DNA from: an uncultured Lachnospiraceae bacterium
Lineage (GTDB): Bacteria; Bacillota; Clostridia; Lachnospirales; Lachnospiraceae
DNA length: 64,000 nt
Reading direction: 5' to 3'
NCBI GenBank assembly: GCA_902767015.1
Contig: CACXFV010000117.1
Coordinates: forward strand, 53,552 to 117,551
Position numbers and translations under genes: made by a program. The notes beneath the pieces were generated by a model. The model was not told the origin of the DNA. It worked only from the letters and a program-made list of their open reading frames with translations, and searched no databases. Below are positions 18,318 through 27,718 of this stretch, piece by piece. The first letter of the stretch is position 1. Each line of letters opens with the position of its first letter.

Positions 18318-20279
18318 TTATTCCTCCATCGTATCAGCTTTATCCATACTATTGTCTGCTTGTCCGGCGAAAGGACTGTTAAGGCTTTCTATCCTTTTCA
18401 GCTTCTCCATCTCCAGTTTTTTGGCAGCCTCAATCTCCGCCCTCTCTTCTGCTGCTACCTCATCACTTTTTTCACTTATCAGAACAGCAACACTTCTCGG
18501 CGGTAACATAACACTTCTCGAAAACTTCACTTTTCTGTCATCAAGTTCAATCTTATCCACGGCGTCCGTGGCAAATGCCACCTTCCACTCCTTGCCTTTA
18601 CCGGCACCCGGAATACCGAACTTTCTATTCTCCCAATACATATTGAAAGCAATATAGACATTCTCCTCCTCCGCCTTCTTAAACACACTGCAATATCTTC
18701 CGTTCAAAAGAACCGCAAAATGTCTTGAAAAGACATCTGTGTTAAGGGCCCATGTCCTGTCGGAATGGTATGACATATCCGGCATCCCAAGAGACCTGTA
18801 GTCACTATTCTGAAATGGTGCTTCAAGGTGCAGAATATTGTATTCCTTCCTGAATCGAATAATAAATTTCACAAATTCAAACAATTCTGAGTTTTTCTTA
18901 ACCAGTCTCCAATCCAGATAAGATATATTATTATCCTGGCAATATGGATTATTATTGCCATCACAGGAATTGCCAAACTCATCTCCTGCATAAATCATCG
19001 GTGTTCCCTGACATAACATCAGAAGGCACCATGCATTTTTAAGCTGCTTTAACCTAAATTCCAATGTCTTTTTCTTTTTTGTATGTCCTTCAAATCCGCA
19101 ATTCCAACTGTAATTATCCTCGCGTCCGTCTTTATTGTCTTCGCCGTTTTCTTCATTATGCTTTGCTGAAAAAGACACCATATCCATCATCGTAAGAGTA
19201 TCATGATTCGCGATATAATTCACTGGTGTTGCAAAAGCCTTATTATATCCTACTCTGAAGGACATGTCCCTGACAGTTCCCTCATCCCCTTTTAAAAACT
19301 TTCTGGCAATGTTCATAAACACATCATTGGCTTCTCCCAAGTGCTTGTTCACTGAATACTCATCGCTGTCGAAACCATAGCTGATAATCTTCGTATTAGA
19401 AAGATAAGGATCTGCACTCACTGCCCCTCTTATATCAGGACTCATATTACAATGAATACCGTCAATATGATAACTAATCACCCAATATCGGAAACAGTCA
19501 ATCATATAGGCAGGAGACACGCCTTTCTCGAAATAGAACTCCATACATACTTCTATATTGTTCCTGTGAAGCTCCCGAACCATTGTCTTAAATTCATTAA
19601 TTGCACTTACGGCATCTTTTTTATAAGAATATGCCACCTTCGGCATAAAATAATCCGCACTGGTATATCCCCAGTAATTGACCTTTCCTTTTCTGACGCC
19701 GGCATTCTCATTAAATTCATAGGCCGGCATTAGCTCAATCATGGTAATACCAAGCTCCTTAAAGTAATCTAACTTCTCAACAATTCCTGCAAAAGTACCC
19801 TTTTTGCGTACTTTTGAATACTTATGCATAGTAAAGCCACGGACATGAAGTCTGTATATAATGCTGTCCGCAAAATCAGTCATAGGCTTTCTGTCATCCT
19901 TCCAGTTAAACCTGTCCACATATACAGATGATGTCTTCTTTTTCACATCATTCTCTCCAAAGACACCTGCCCCATTGATGATGGTCGCATAAGGATCGGT
20001 AATTACTCTGTTTCCGACACGATAATTATAATCAAAATTATTCAGACTGATGCCCTGAAGACACATCGTACATATATTGCCGTACCACATCTCCTGTGAA
20101 AACGCAATTTCTGCTGCAACCTTGACAGTTCCCTTTTCATACAGAATCAACGAACACTGTCCCCGCTCCTTTCCTCCTGTCATGAGGGTAAAATTAATTC
20201 CATCATTTGTCTTAACTGCCCCCAGCTGCATCGGATTTCCCGGCTTTATCCTATACTTCAATTCTTTACTATTTGTCAT
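18318..20279 (-). CDS. GH13 (isoamylase/GlgX-like) protein with degenerate catalytic residues
   Basis: 653 residues built like a glycogen-debranching isoamylase: early-set N-domain (about 10-110), (beta/alpha)8 barrel from about 135 and a C-terminal beta domain. Family blocks such as DYFKELGITMIELMPAYEF, KHNEENG and CQGTPMIYAGDEFGNS are clear. The catalytic sites are not. Region I reads IEVCMEFYFE in place of DVVYNH. Region II reads DGIHCN, so the nucleophile Asp is N278 and the Arg is H276. Region III reads IISYGFD with no Glu. Only the region IV HD (359-360) is kept. Hydrolysis is improbable; a binding or regulatory role in glycogen metabolism is possible. Coupled to traX. Confidence 0.88.
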   Translation of the reverse strand: MTNSKELKYRIKPGNPMQLGAVKTNDGINFTLMTGGKERGQCSLILYEKGTVKVAAEIAFSQEMWYGNICTMCLQGISLNNFDYNYRVGNRVITDPYATIINGAGVFGENDVKKKTSSVYVDRFNWKDDRKPMTDFADSIIYRLHVRGFTMHKYSKVRKKGTFAGIVEKLDYFKELGITMIELMPAYEFNENAGVRKGKVNYWGYTSADYFMPKVAYSYKKDAVSAINEFKTMVRELHRNNIEVCMEFYFEKGVSPAYMIDCFRYWVISYHIDGIHCNMSPDIRGAVSADPYLSNTKIISYGFDSDEYSVNKHLGEANDVFMNIARKFLKGDEGTVRDMSFRVGYNKAFATPVNYIANHDTLTMMDMVSFSAKHNEENGEDNKDGREDNYSWNCGFEGHTKKKKTLEFRLKQLKNAWCLLMLCQGTPMIYAGDEFGNSCDGNNNPYCQDNNISYLDWRLVKKNSELFEFVKFIIRFRKEYNILHLEAPFQNSDYRSLGMPDMSYHSDRTWALNTDVFSRHFAVLLNGRYCSVFKKAEEENVYIAFNMYWENRKFGIPGAGKGKEWKVAFATDAVDKIELDDRKVKFSRSVMLPPRSVAVLISEKSDEVAAEERAEIEAAKKLEMEKLKRIESLNSPFAGQADNSMDKADTMEE

Positions 20280-20481
20280 ATTATTCTTTTCGACTTTCTG
20301 TTTTTATATTGTCTTTTTGCTATTCTTCTGCTCATTTATGCGAATATCAACAGCCCTTATATTCTGATTTTACTGTAATGTCTGCTAAACAATGAGATTA
20401 TTATAGCATATTAACACCATAAAGTCTACCGCAAGTGTCGTTATACATAAGCCAATTTTTCTGCCGGTGTAACATTTCCTC

Positions 20482-20509
20482 TTGCAAAATATAATATTTA
20501 CTGTAAAAT
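20482..20509 (+). promoter_or_regulatory. Candidate promoter for the ABC-F gene in the 20280-20619 gap
   Basis: TTGCAA (20482-20487) and TAAAAT (20504-20509) with 16 bp between them, in an A/T-rich divergent spacer. No ribosome-stalling leader peptide or drug-sensing attenuator is evident. I see no gene in the rest of the 340-base gap. Confidence 0.35.
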
Positions 20510-20619
20510 AGTATCACAGATAAAACAAAATCAAAATATAACAAAAACCATTTTGAAGTAAATAATTGAAGAAAGGATGACGCAGCCACATGCACTTTTG
20601 TGGATGCAGGGACAGCATA

Positions 20620-22254
20620 ATGATCAGTGCAAATAACATTACCCTCCGGCTTGGAAAGAAAGCCCTTTTTGAAGATGTCAATATTAAATTTACGGAAGGC
20701 AACTGCTATGGATTAATCGGTGCCAACGGTGCCGGCAAATCCACTTTTTTAAAGATTCTCTCCGGAGAAATTGATTCTACCAACGGCGAAGTAGTCATCA
20801 CACCCGGTCAGCGACTCTCCTTCTTGAAGCAGGATCACTTCCAGTATGATGAATTTCCTGTTTTAGATACCGTAATCATGGGCAATGCAAGACTTTACGA
20901 AATCATGAAGGAAAAAGAAAAAATATATGCAAAAGAAGATTTTACAGAGGAAGACGGTATTCTTGCCGGAAAGCTTGAAGAGGAATTTGCCAATCTGAAC
21001 GGCTGGGAAGCCGAGGCTGATGCCGCTACTCTGTTAAATGGTCTCGGTATTGATACAGAACTTCATTACAAATATCTGAAAGACCTCCGTGGCAGCGAAA
21101 AAGTCAAAGTATTGCTGGCACAGGCACTTTTTGGCAATCCTGATATTCTTCTCCTTGATGAGCCTACGAACCATTTGGACTTAGATGCCATCGCATGGCT
21201 GGAGGAATTTCTGATTAATTTTGAAAATACTGTCATCGTTGTCTCCCATGACCGCTATTTTCTCAACAAGGTATGCACCCATACTGCCGATATCGATTAC
21301 GGAAAGATTCAGCTCTATGCCGGCAACTATGATTTCTGGTATGAATCAAGCCAGCTCCTTGTCAAGCAGATGAAGGAGGCTAATAAGAAGAAAGAAGAAA
21401 AAATCAAGGAATTACAGGAATTTATCCAACGTTTCAGTGCCAACGCCTCCAAATCAAAACAGGCTACTTCAAGAAAGCGTGCTCTTGAAAAAATTGAGCT
21501 TGATGAGATAAAACCATCCAGCAGAAAATATCCTTATATTGATTTCAGACCAAACAGGGAGATTGGCAATGAAGTGCTCACAGTGGAGCATATCTCTAAA
21601 ACCATAGATGGTGTCAAGGTTCTCGATGATATTTCCTTTATCGTCGGACGGGAAGACAAGATTGCTTTTGTCGGCTCTAATGAAATTGCCAAGACGACAC
21701 TTTTTAAAATATTAATGGGTGAGTTAGAACCGGACGAGGGTAACTATAAATGGGGCGTTACCACCACACAGGCATATTTCCCAAAGGACAGCACCAAGGA
21801 ATTTGACAATGACTATACGATTGTTGACTGGCTTACCGGCTATTCAGAAATCAAGGACGCCACTTATGTCAGAGGCTTTCTCGGAAGAATGCTGTTTGCA
21901 GGTGATGATGGTGTGAAAAAGGTCAAAGTATTATCCGGAGGTGAAAAAGTCCGCTGCCTCTTATCAAAGATGATGATCAGCGGCGCCAATGTCCTTATTC
22001 TGGATGAGCCAACGAACCATTTAGATATGGAATCAATCACTGCATTGAACAATGGATTAATAAAATTCCCGGGTGTTGTACTGTTTGCCTCACATGACCA
22101 TCAGTTTGTACAGACAACTGCCAACAGAATCATGGAAATTGTCAATGGCAATCTGATTGACAAGATGACAACGTATGATGAATATCTTGAAAATGATGAG
22201 CTTGCAAGAAAGCGTCAGACATACTCCATGGATGAACAGGAGAAAGATAATTAA
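20620..22254 (+). CDS. ABC-F family ATPase (YbiT-like translation factor)
   Basis: A soluble protein of 544 residues with two ABC domains and no membrane part, so a ribosome-associated ABC-F rather than a transporter. Domain 1 has Walker A GANGAGKST and LLLDEPTNHLDL with signature LRGSEK. The linker (about 240-310) is the P-site tRNA-interaction motif, rich in Lys/Glu with SANASKSKQATSRK. Domain 2 has an altered Walker A, GSNEIAKTT, with Ala for the last Gly, and signature LSGGEK with LILDEPTNHLDM. The start at 20620 fits the family; an ATG at 20590 is possible. Its stop overlaps the PHP start by one base. Confidence 0.92.
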   Translation: MISANNITLRLGKKALFEDVNIKFTEGNCYGLIGANGAGKSTFLKILSGEIDSTNGEVVITPGQRLSFLKQDHFQYDEFPVLDTVIMGNARLYEIMKEKEKIYAKEDFTEEDGILAGKLEEEFANLNGWEAEADAATLLNGLGIDTELHYKYLKDLRGSEKVKVLLAQALFGNPDILLLDEPTNHLDLDAIAWLEEFLINFENTVIVVSHDRYFLNKVCTHTADIDYGKIQLYAGNYDFWYESSQLLVKQMKEANKKKEEKIKELQEFIQRFSANASKSKQATSRKRALEKIELDEIKPSSRKYPYIDFRPNREIGNEVLTVEHISKTIDGVKVLDDISFIVGREDKIAFVGSNEIAKTTLFKILMGELEPDEGNYKWGVTTTQAYFPKDSTKEFDNDYTIVDWLTGYSEIKDATYVRGFLGRMLFAGDDGVKKVKVLSGGEKVRCLLSKMMISGANVLILDEPTNHLDMESITALNNGLIKFPGVVLFASHDHQFVQTTANRIMEIVNGNLIDKMTTYDEYLENDELARKRQTYSMDEQEKDN

Positions 22255-23102
22255 TGAAATATATAGATTTACATGTACACTCTACAGCTTCAGACGGTTC
22301 TATGACACCGTCTGAGCTTGTGTCCTATGCTTTACAAAAGAACCTGTGTGCTTTCGCTCTTACCGACCACGATACCGTAGCCGGTATTGAGGAGGCACTT
22401 CATGCGGCAGAGCAGTTTTCCACAGAAGATAAGCCGCTTCAGATAATTCCCGGCATTGAGATTTCTGCCGAATATAACGGACAGGACATTCATATTCTCG
22501 GATACAATATTGATTATAGGGAGCAGGGTTTTTTAGACGAGGTGAATTATTACAGAAATCTGCGCAATGAGCGCAATAGCAGGATGCTGCTAAAATTAAG
22601 AGAGACAGGCTTCGATATTACCTCTGATATGATGGTAAAACGCTTTGGCGCTGATACCGTCATCACAAGAGCCCATTATGCCATTTTTCTAAAGGAGGCG
22701 GGCTATGTCAAAGACAATGAGGAGGCCTTTAACAAATATCTGAATCCCGGCTGTCCCTGCTATATTCCCCGAACAAGGATACATGTAACAGATGCCGTCA
22801 GGCTTATCTTAAGTGCCAAAGGAAAACCGGTTCTCGCTCATCCGGTTCTCTATCAGCTAACTGATACACAGCTTGACGGGCTTGTAAGCCTTCTCAAAGA
22901 GGCAGGGCTTATGGGGATTGAAGCAATCTACTCCAAGAATAAAGAGGATGCCGAACAGCGTATGCGTGCACTGGCACGAAAATATAACTTATTTATTACC
23001 GGTGGCTCTGATTTTCACGGAACTGCCAAGCCTAATCTTGAGCTCGGCACAGGCTATGGTAATTTGGCCATTCCTTACTCTCTGTTAGAAAATTTATCAT
23101 AG
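22254..23102 (+). CDS. PHP-domain phosphoesterase (RNase AM/TrpH-like)
   Basis: 282 residues of the polymerase-and-histidinol-phosphatase fold: DLHVHSTASDGSMTP binds metals, FALTDHDTVAG is the second site, PGIEISAEY follows, and the C-terminal GSDFHG closes the metal cluster. Relatives hydrolyse 3',5'-nucleotide bisphosphates or trim short RNA 5' ends. The ATG shares its A with the ABC-F stop (TAATG), which implies coupled translation with a ribosome factor. Its 3' end overlaps the opposing coaX gene by 28 bp. Confidence 0.9.
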   Translation: MKYIDLHVHSTASDGSMTPSELVSYALQKNLCAFALTDHDTVAGIEEALHAAEQFSTEDKPLQIIPGIEISAEYNGQDIHILGYNIDYREQGFLDEVNYYRNLRNERNSRMLLKLRETGFDITSDMMVKRFGADTVITRAHYAIFLKEAGYVKDNEEAFNKYLNPGCPCYIPRTRIHVTDAVRLILSAKGKPVLAHPVLYQLTDTQLDGLVSLLKEAGLMGIEAIYSKNKEDAEQRMRALARKYNLFITGGSDFHGTAKPNLELGTGYGNLAIPYSLLENLS

Positions 23103-23881
23103 ATATTCCAAAGCCCTTTCAGCAGTAAGTCCGGCTCATAGACCATGTGTCGCTCACAGTGGGGAATGATCAATCCGGCAATTCCCCCTGTAGCGATAAC
23201 TGTCACCTCTGCTCCAAGGCTGTCCTCAACTCGTTTAACAAGCCCATCCAGCATAGCAGCATTGGCATAGATTATTCCACTCTGCATACTTTCAATCGTG
23301 TTCTTTCCTATGAGATTTTTGGGTGCTTTTAATTCTACCTTTGGCAACTGCGATGCTTTTTGCGTAAGTGCCTCATTAGAAATCCCTATCCCCGGTATAA
23401 TAATCGTCCCCAGATATACTCCTTCATCAATTACGGAACAGGTAGTCGCCGTTCCCATATCAAAAATGACAACTTTTCCGCTATATTCCATTGTCGCTGC
23501 CACTGCATCGACCAACAGATCAATCCCCACTTTATCCGGATGTTCCATTGCTATCCTGATGCCCATATCTGTCTGATAATTCACAACCAGCGCCTTCTTT
23601 GATGTCAACAGTTCCATTGCCTCACTGATTTGATCTGTGACCTCCGGCACGACAGAGGAAATCACCGCTCCTTCAATATCTTCCAAAGGAATTATTTTAG
23701 AATCTATATTCATTTTTTTGTCATCCTCTGATAATCCGAAAGCTTTTCTGATCCCTATATAAAAACTGCCGGCCGTTCCCTGTTTATCGGTGACAAGCCT
23801 TTTTGATGCCACAATCCGACCTGTACTATCCATCAATGCAATCACTATATTGGAGTTACCTATATCCACTGCAAAAAACAT
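23075..23881 (-). CDS. coaX: Type III pantothenate kinase
   Basis: First step of coenzyme A synthesis from pantothenate, of the CoaX type that is not feedback-inhibited by CoA. 268 residues of ASKHA fold: VDIGNSNIVIAL phosphate loop, KVGIDLLVDAVAA, FDMGTATTCSV second phosphate motif and IATGGIAGLI adenosine motif. The start has AAGGGAG. Last gene of the pan-coa series on minus, downstream of coaBC (83 bp gap). It converges with, and overlaps, the PHP gene. Confidence 0.95.
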   Translation of the reverse strand: MFFAVDIGNSNIVIALMDSTGRIVASKRLVTDKQGTAGSFYIGIRKAFGLSEDDKKMNIDSKIIPLEDIEGAVISSVVPEVTDQISEAMELLTSKKALVVNYQTDMGIRIAMEHPDKVGIDLLVDAVAATMEYSGKVVIFDMGTATTCSVIDEGVYLGTIIIPGIGISNEALTQKASQLPKVELKAPKNLIGKNTIESMQSGIIYANAAMLDGLVKRVEDSLGAEVTVIATGGIAGLIIPHCERHMVYEPDLLLKGLWNIYDKFSNRE

Positions 23882-23964
23882 GTCCGTCTCCCTTATTTGT
23901 TATGATTGTAATTACGCACCATCAATTCCACCGCTATACTTCGCAGACGCGATGTTTCATACCT

Positions 23965-25173
23965 TTATTGCCGCTCTCGCAACATTCTGTTCAGTTCATC
24001 CAGCAATCTGTCTGCCGCCCCGCTCTTAGACAATAATGGCAGATTAACTACTTTCTCATGCATAATCAGTGTCAGATGGTTTGTGTCCGTTCCAAATCCT
24101 GATCCTGCATCCCTGAGAGAGTTTGCTGCTATCAGATCGACATTTTTCTTCTCCAGCTTTGCCTTGGAATTCTCTAGTACATTTTGTGTCTCCATAGAAA
24201 AACCACAAATAATCTGCCCCGCTATTCTGTTTTCTCCAAGCCACTTTAAGATATCTGCCGTTCTTTCAAGATGGATACACAGATCACTGTCATTATCCGT
24301 TTTCTTTATTTTTTCATTTTTTTTATCAGCAGGTGTATAATCTGCCACTGCAGCCGTCTTGATGATGATATCCTGCTCCTGATACAAATCATGTATAGCA
24401 TCAAACATGTCTTTTGCACTCAAAACCGGAATCACTCTCACAAATGGCGGCGGTGCAATACTGACAGGTCCGCTGACAAGGGTCACCTCTGCTCCTCTGA
24501 GCATTGCCTGTCTGGCAATCGCATACCCCATCTTACCGGTAGAATGATTGGAGATAAATCTGACAGGGTCTATCTTTTCTCTTGTGGGACCGGCGGTCAC
24601 AAGCACCTTTTTTCCTGACAGATCCTTTTCATATGCTATTGCCCTTAAAATGTACTCCTTCAGAACCTCCTCGGAGGGCATTTTACCTGTACCTGTATAT
24701 CCACATGCGAGATATCCGTCATCCGGCGGAATTACAGTCACTCCGTATTTCTTTATCTTTTCTGTATTATCCTGCACCACAGGATTCGTATACATGTTCA
24801 CATTCATTGCCGGCGATACGATTACCGGACAGTGCATAGCCAGATAGGTCGTACTTAACATATCATCAGCAATACCATGAGCCATCTTCGCAATGATATT
24901 GGCAGAGGCGGGTGCAACCAGCATCACATCTGCCTGGTCTGCTATTGAAACATGTGACACATGATACTGAAAATTTCTGTCAAATGTGTCAACCATACAT
25001 TTATTTTTCGTTAATGTCTCAAAGGCAATGGGATTAATGAAATTTGTCGCGTTTTTCGTCATAATCACATGTACATCGGCATGTAGCTTGACAAGGCTGC
25101 TTGCAAGATTAGCAATCTTATAAGCCGCTATACTGCCTGTAACACCTAAAACAACTGTCTTTCCCTTTAACAT
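23965..25173 (-). CDS. coaBC: Bifunctional phosphopantothenoylcysteine synthetase/decarboxylase
   Basis: Makes 4'-phosphopantetheine in two steps. The N-terminal flavin decarboxylase CoaC (about 1-185) shows GVTGSIAAYKIANL, PASANIIAKMAHGIADD and the PAMNVNMYTNP active-site clamp. The C-terminal CTP-dependent synthetase CoaB (about 190-402) shows VTAGPTREKIDPVRFISN, the KMG turn and AAVADYTP, with the lysine-rich loop KKNEKIKK. Length 402 is standard. It follows panD by 123 bp. With coaX and the pan genes it leaves only CoaD and CoaE missing for CoA. Confidence 0.96.
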   Translation of the reverse strand: MLKGKTVVLGVTGSIAAYKIANLASSLVKLHADVHVIMTKNATNFINPIAFETLTKNKCMVDTFDRNFQYHVSHVSIADQADVMLVAPASANIIAKMAHGIADDMLSTTYLAMHCPVIVSPAMNVNMYTNPVVQDNTEKIKKYGVTVIPPDDGYLACGYTGTGKMPSEEVLKEYILRAIAYEKDLSGKKVLVTAGPTREKIDPVRFISNHSTGKMGYAIARQAMLRGAEVTLVSGPVSIAPPPFVRVIPVLSAKDMFDAIHDLYQEQDIIIKTAAVADYTPADKKNEKIKKTDNDSDLCIHLERTADILKWLGENRIAGQIICGFSMETQNVLENSKAKLEKKNVDLIAANSLRDAGSGFGTDTNHLTLIMHEKVVNLPLLSKSGAADRLLDELNRMLRERQ

Positions 25174-25296
25174 TTACCGGTCAATCCTTTCTTTTAGCTG
25201 ACTTTTCTTTTTACACCAATGAAGCCCTCTGCGGTTGCCTCCTTTCATCAGCAACAGGGATATCAGCTTTTATTTATGCTAAGTATCCTCTATAGG

Positions 25297-25689
25297 TCAC
25301 TGCATGTCACTCAGCAAACCATGCTTCTCATACCTTGTTACCCTTACCATCTTATTCTTTTCATCAACAAATACCACCTTTGGTGCATTTTCCTTAACTT
25401 CTTCAGGCGTCATTTGTGCATAACACATAATAATCACCTTATCTCCCACCATCACCTGCCTTGCAGCAGCACCATTGAGACATATCATTCCACTGCCACG
25501 CTCGCCCGATATCACATATGTCTCAAAACGATTCCCGTTATTCACATCTACAATCTGTACCTGCTCGTATTCTAAAATACCTGCCGCCTCCATCAGCGCC
25601 TCGTCAATGGTTATGCTTCCTACATAATCAAGTTCAGCCTGAACCACAGTCGCCCTGTGTATCTTTCCTTTAAGCATTGTCAATAACAT
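25297..25689 (-). CDS. panD: Aspartate 1-decarboxylase
   Basis: Makes beta-alanine from aspartate for pantothenate. 130-residue pro-enzyme that cleaves itself at G24-S25 (DYVGSITID) to create the pyruvoyl group. The NGERF-like region appears as [11 protein letters not shown], and [19 protein letters not shown] is the conserved C-terminal half. The ATG at 25689 has AAGGG at good spacing; the ATG at 25677 is a second option. It lies after panC, with 143 bp between that hold no gene or hairpin I recognise. Confidence 0.96.
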   Translation of the reverse strand: MLLTMLKGKIHRATVVQAELDYVGSITIDEALMEAAGILEYEQVQIVDVNNGNRFETYVISGERGSGMICLNGAAARQVMVGDKVIIMCYAQMTPEEVKENAPKVVFVDEKNKMVRVTRYEKHGLLSDMQ

Positions 25690-25832
25690 AATAATCCCTT
25701 TCTCTTAATATCATTTATCATAGTAACACTTTAAACGCGCCATTCATACGCCCGTCTATGAGCAAAATCCGATGTGTAACAGCGGTTTCCACGTAGCGGA
25801 AAGCATTTTCGAATAGCGCATCTGAACTGTTA

Positions 25833-26684
25833 TTAAATTTCACTGTCAAAAATAAAATTATCTATCAGCCTTGTTTTTCCGATATACACTGCTATCGCTA
25901 CCAAAACAGGACAATCTGCCTTATGATGTACCTCAATAGAATCCCACTTAACCATCTCAACATAATCGATTCTCGCCAATGGTTCAGCTTCTATGATATC
26001 TGTCATGCTTCTTAAAACTTTATCTCCATCCTTCTCACCATTGAGAAGCATCTGCTTTCCACCTGCAATAGCTTTACTTAATACCACTGCCGCCTGCCTC
26101 TCCTCCGCAGAAAGGTAAGTATTTCTCGAACTCTTAGCGAGACCGTCCTGTTCTCTTATGATCGGACAACCCACAATCGTCACATTCATATTGAAATCTC
26201 TTACCATCCTTTTTATTACGGCAAGCTGCTGCGCATCCTTCTGACCAAAATATGCCTTGTCAGGCGTCACAATATTGAACAGCTTATTGACAACCGTGCA
26301 GACTCCCTTAAAATGCGTAGGTCTGCTCTTTCCACACAATTCCTGTGTCACACCGGTCATATCCACATAGGTGGTAAAATTTTCACCATACATTTCAGTA
26401 ACCTCCGGATGAAAGACCATCGCAGCACCTGTTGCCTCACATAATCTGCAGTCTGCCTCTATATCTCTCGGATATGCCTCCAAATCCTCCTTAGGACCAA
26501 ACTGTATCGGATTTAAAAACACGCTGACCACTACCCGGTCATTCTCCTCCACTGCTCTTTTAATCAGACTTTGATGTCCCTCATGTAAATATCCCATAGT
26601 CGGTACAAGACCGACGGTTAATCCCTGCTCTCTCCAGCTCTTTACCTGTTCTTTTACACCCTTTACTGTCTTTTCAAATATCAT
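25833..26684 (-). CDS. panC: Pantothenate synthetase
   Basis: ATP-dependent ligase joining pantoate and beta-alanine, 283 residues, a nucleotidyltransferase of the class I synthetase fold. PTMGYLHEGHQSLI contains the HxGH signature, FLNPIQFGPKEDLEAYPRD lines the active site, and KSSRNTYLSAEER is the KMSKS-equivalent loop. The GKSRPTHFKGVCTVV gate loop is present. The start at 26684 has AGGAATCGG. It is separated from panB by the first 102-bp palindrome. Confidence 0.97.
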   Translation of the reverse strand: MIFEKTVKGVKEQVKSWREQGLTVGLVPTMGYLHEGHQSLIKRAVEENDRVVVSVFLNPIQFGPKEDLEAYPRDIEADCRLCEATGAAMVFHPEVTEMYGENFTTYVDMTGVTQELCGKSRPTHFKGVCTVVNKLFNIVTPDKAYFGQKDAQQLAVIKRMVRDFNMNVTIVGCPIIREQDGLAKSSRNTYLSAEERQAAVVLSKAIAGGKQMLLNGEKDGDKVLRSMTDIIEAEPLARIDYVEMVKWDSIEVHHKADCPVLVAIAVYIGKTRLIDNFIFDSEI

Positions 26685-26719
26685 TTTTCCGATTCCTTTC
26701 CTATCAAAATGTACCAGTC

Positions 26720-26821
26720 AGGAACTGTTCATAATTAAACTTTACAGCTTTTTCTGCTGAAATGCTTGCGCTTATGGTATTGCAGCAGAAAAACTGATTA
26801 AGTTATTAATGAACAGTTCCT
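26720..26821. repeat. 102-bp dispersed palindrome, copy A
   Basis: An imperfect inverted repeat that begins AGGAACTGTTCAT and ends ATGAACAGTTCCT, lying between panC and panB. The inner stem pairs TTTTTCTGCTG with CAGCAGAAAAA. Two more copies of exactly the same length are at 29566 and 37815. Differences from them keep base pairing in both outer and inner stems. It has no ORF and no obvious target duplication. Confidence 0.85.
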
Positions 26822-26826
26822 TTGTC

Positions 26827-27669
26827 CTAATAATCAAATTTCTCTTTCAGTTTTTCTGCAATCCCATCATCTATACTGTAGCAATTCTCCTGTGCCGGGA
26901 ATACGCCACTGTTAATTTCTTCGATATACTGCTTAAATGCCCCCTTCATTACCTCTCCAACACTGGCAAACCTTTTTACAAACTTAGGGGTGAAATCCGA
27001 AAACATTCCCAGCATATCCTGATAGACCAGTACCTGTCCGTCGCAATCTGGTCCTGCCCCTATACCAATGGTAGGGATGGAGAGCATTTTTGTGATCATG
27101 GTACCAAGCACCTGCGGAACACCTTCAATCACTACACAAAACGCACCTGCTTCCTCTACGGCTTTGGCATCCTGAATCAGCTTCATCGCCGCCTCTTCTG
27201 TCTTGCCCTGTACCTTATGACCTCCAAAAGCATTAATCGACTGAGGCGTCAGTCCGATATGTCCCATGACAGGGATTCCCGCAGCTACAATCGCTTTAAT
27301 CTGTGGTGCCATCTCCACACCGCCTTCCAGCTTCACCGCATTTGCCCTGCCCTCTTTCATCAGCCGTCCTGCGTTCACCACTGCATCATATACACTTGCC
27401 TGATACGACATGAAAGGCATATCAATCACGACCATTGCATTTTTGGCACCTCTTGCCACAGCTGCACCGTGATGTATCATATCCTCCATCGTCACTGAAA
27501 CCGTATCCTCATAACCTAACATAACATTGCCGAGTGAATCACCCACCAGAATAGCGTTAATCCCCGCAGCATCCATCAGACTGGCTATAGAATAATCATA
27601 TGCCGTAAGCATTGATAATTTTGTTCCATCCTTCTTTGCCTGTTTAAATGTCAGTACTGTGTTTTTCAT
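26827..27669 (-). CDS. panB: 3-methyl-2-oxobutanoate hydroxymethyltransferase
   Basis: Adds a one-carbon unit from methylene-tetrahydrofolate to ketoisovalerate, giving ketopantoate. 280 residues, TIM barrel of the phosphoenolpyruvate superfamily: [28 protein letters not shown] for metal binding, [24 protein letters not shown] and [16 protein letters not shown] are all in place. The ATG at 27669 follows AAGGAAATG; a TTG one codon earlier is less likely. Second gene of the panG-B-C-D-coaBC-coaX series. Confidence 0.97.
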   Translation of the reverse strand: MKNTVLTFKQAKKDGTKLSMLTAYDYSIASLMDAAGINAILVGDSLGNVMLGYEDTVSVTMEDMIHHGAAVARGAKNAMVVIDMPFMSYQASVYDAVVNAGRLMKEGRANAVKLEGGVEMAPQIKAIVAAGIPVMGHIGLTPQSINAFGGHKVQGKTEEAAMKLIQDAKAVEEAGAFCVVIEGVPQVLGTMITKMLSIPTIGIGAGPDCDGQVLVYQDMLGMFSDFTPKFVKRFASVGEVMKGAFKQYIEEINSGVFPAQENCYSIDDGIAEKLKEKFDY

Positions 27670-27718
27670 CAATCATTTCCTTCCTTTCCAAGATTTTACT
27701 CATTTTATAATATATCAC

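Noticed and set aside
20280-20480. Small genes or RNA between GH13 and ABC-F
   Set aside because: A/T-rich with no ribosome site plus frame, and no stable structure beyond random expectation by eye.
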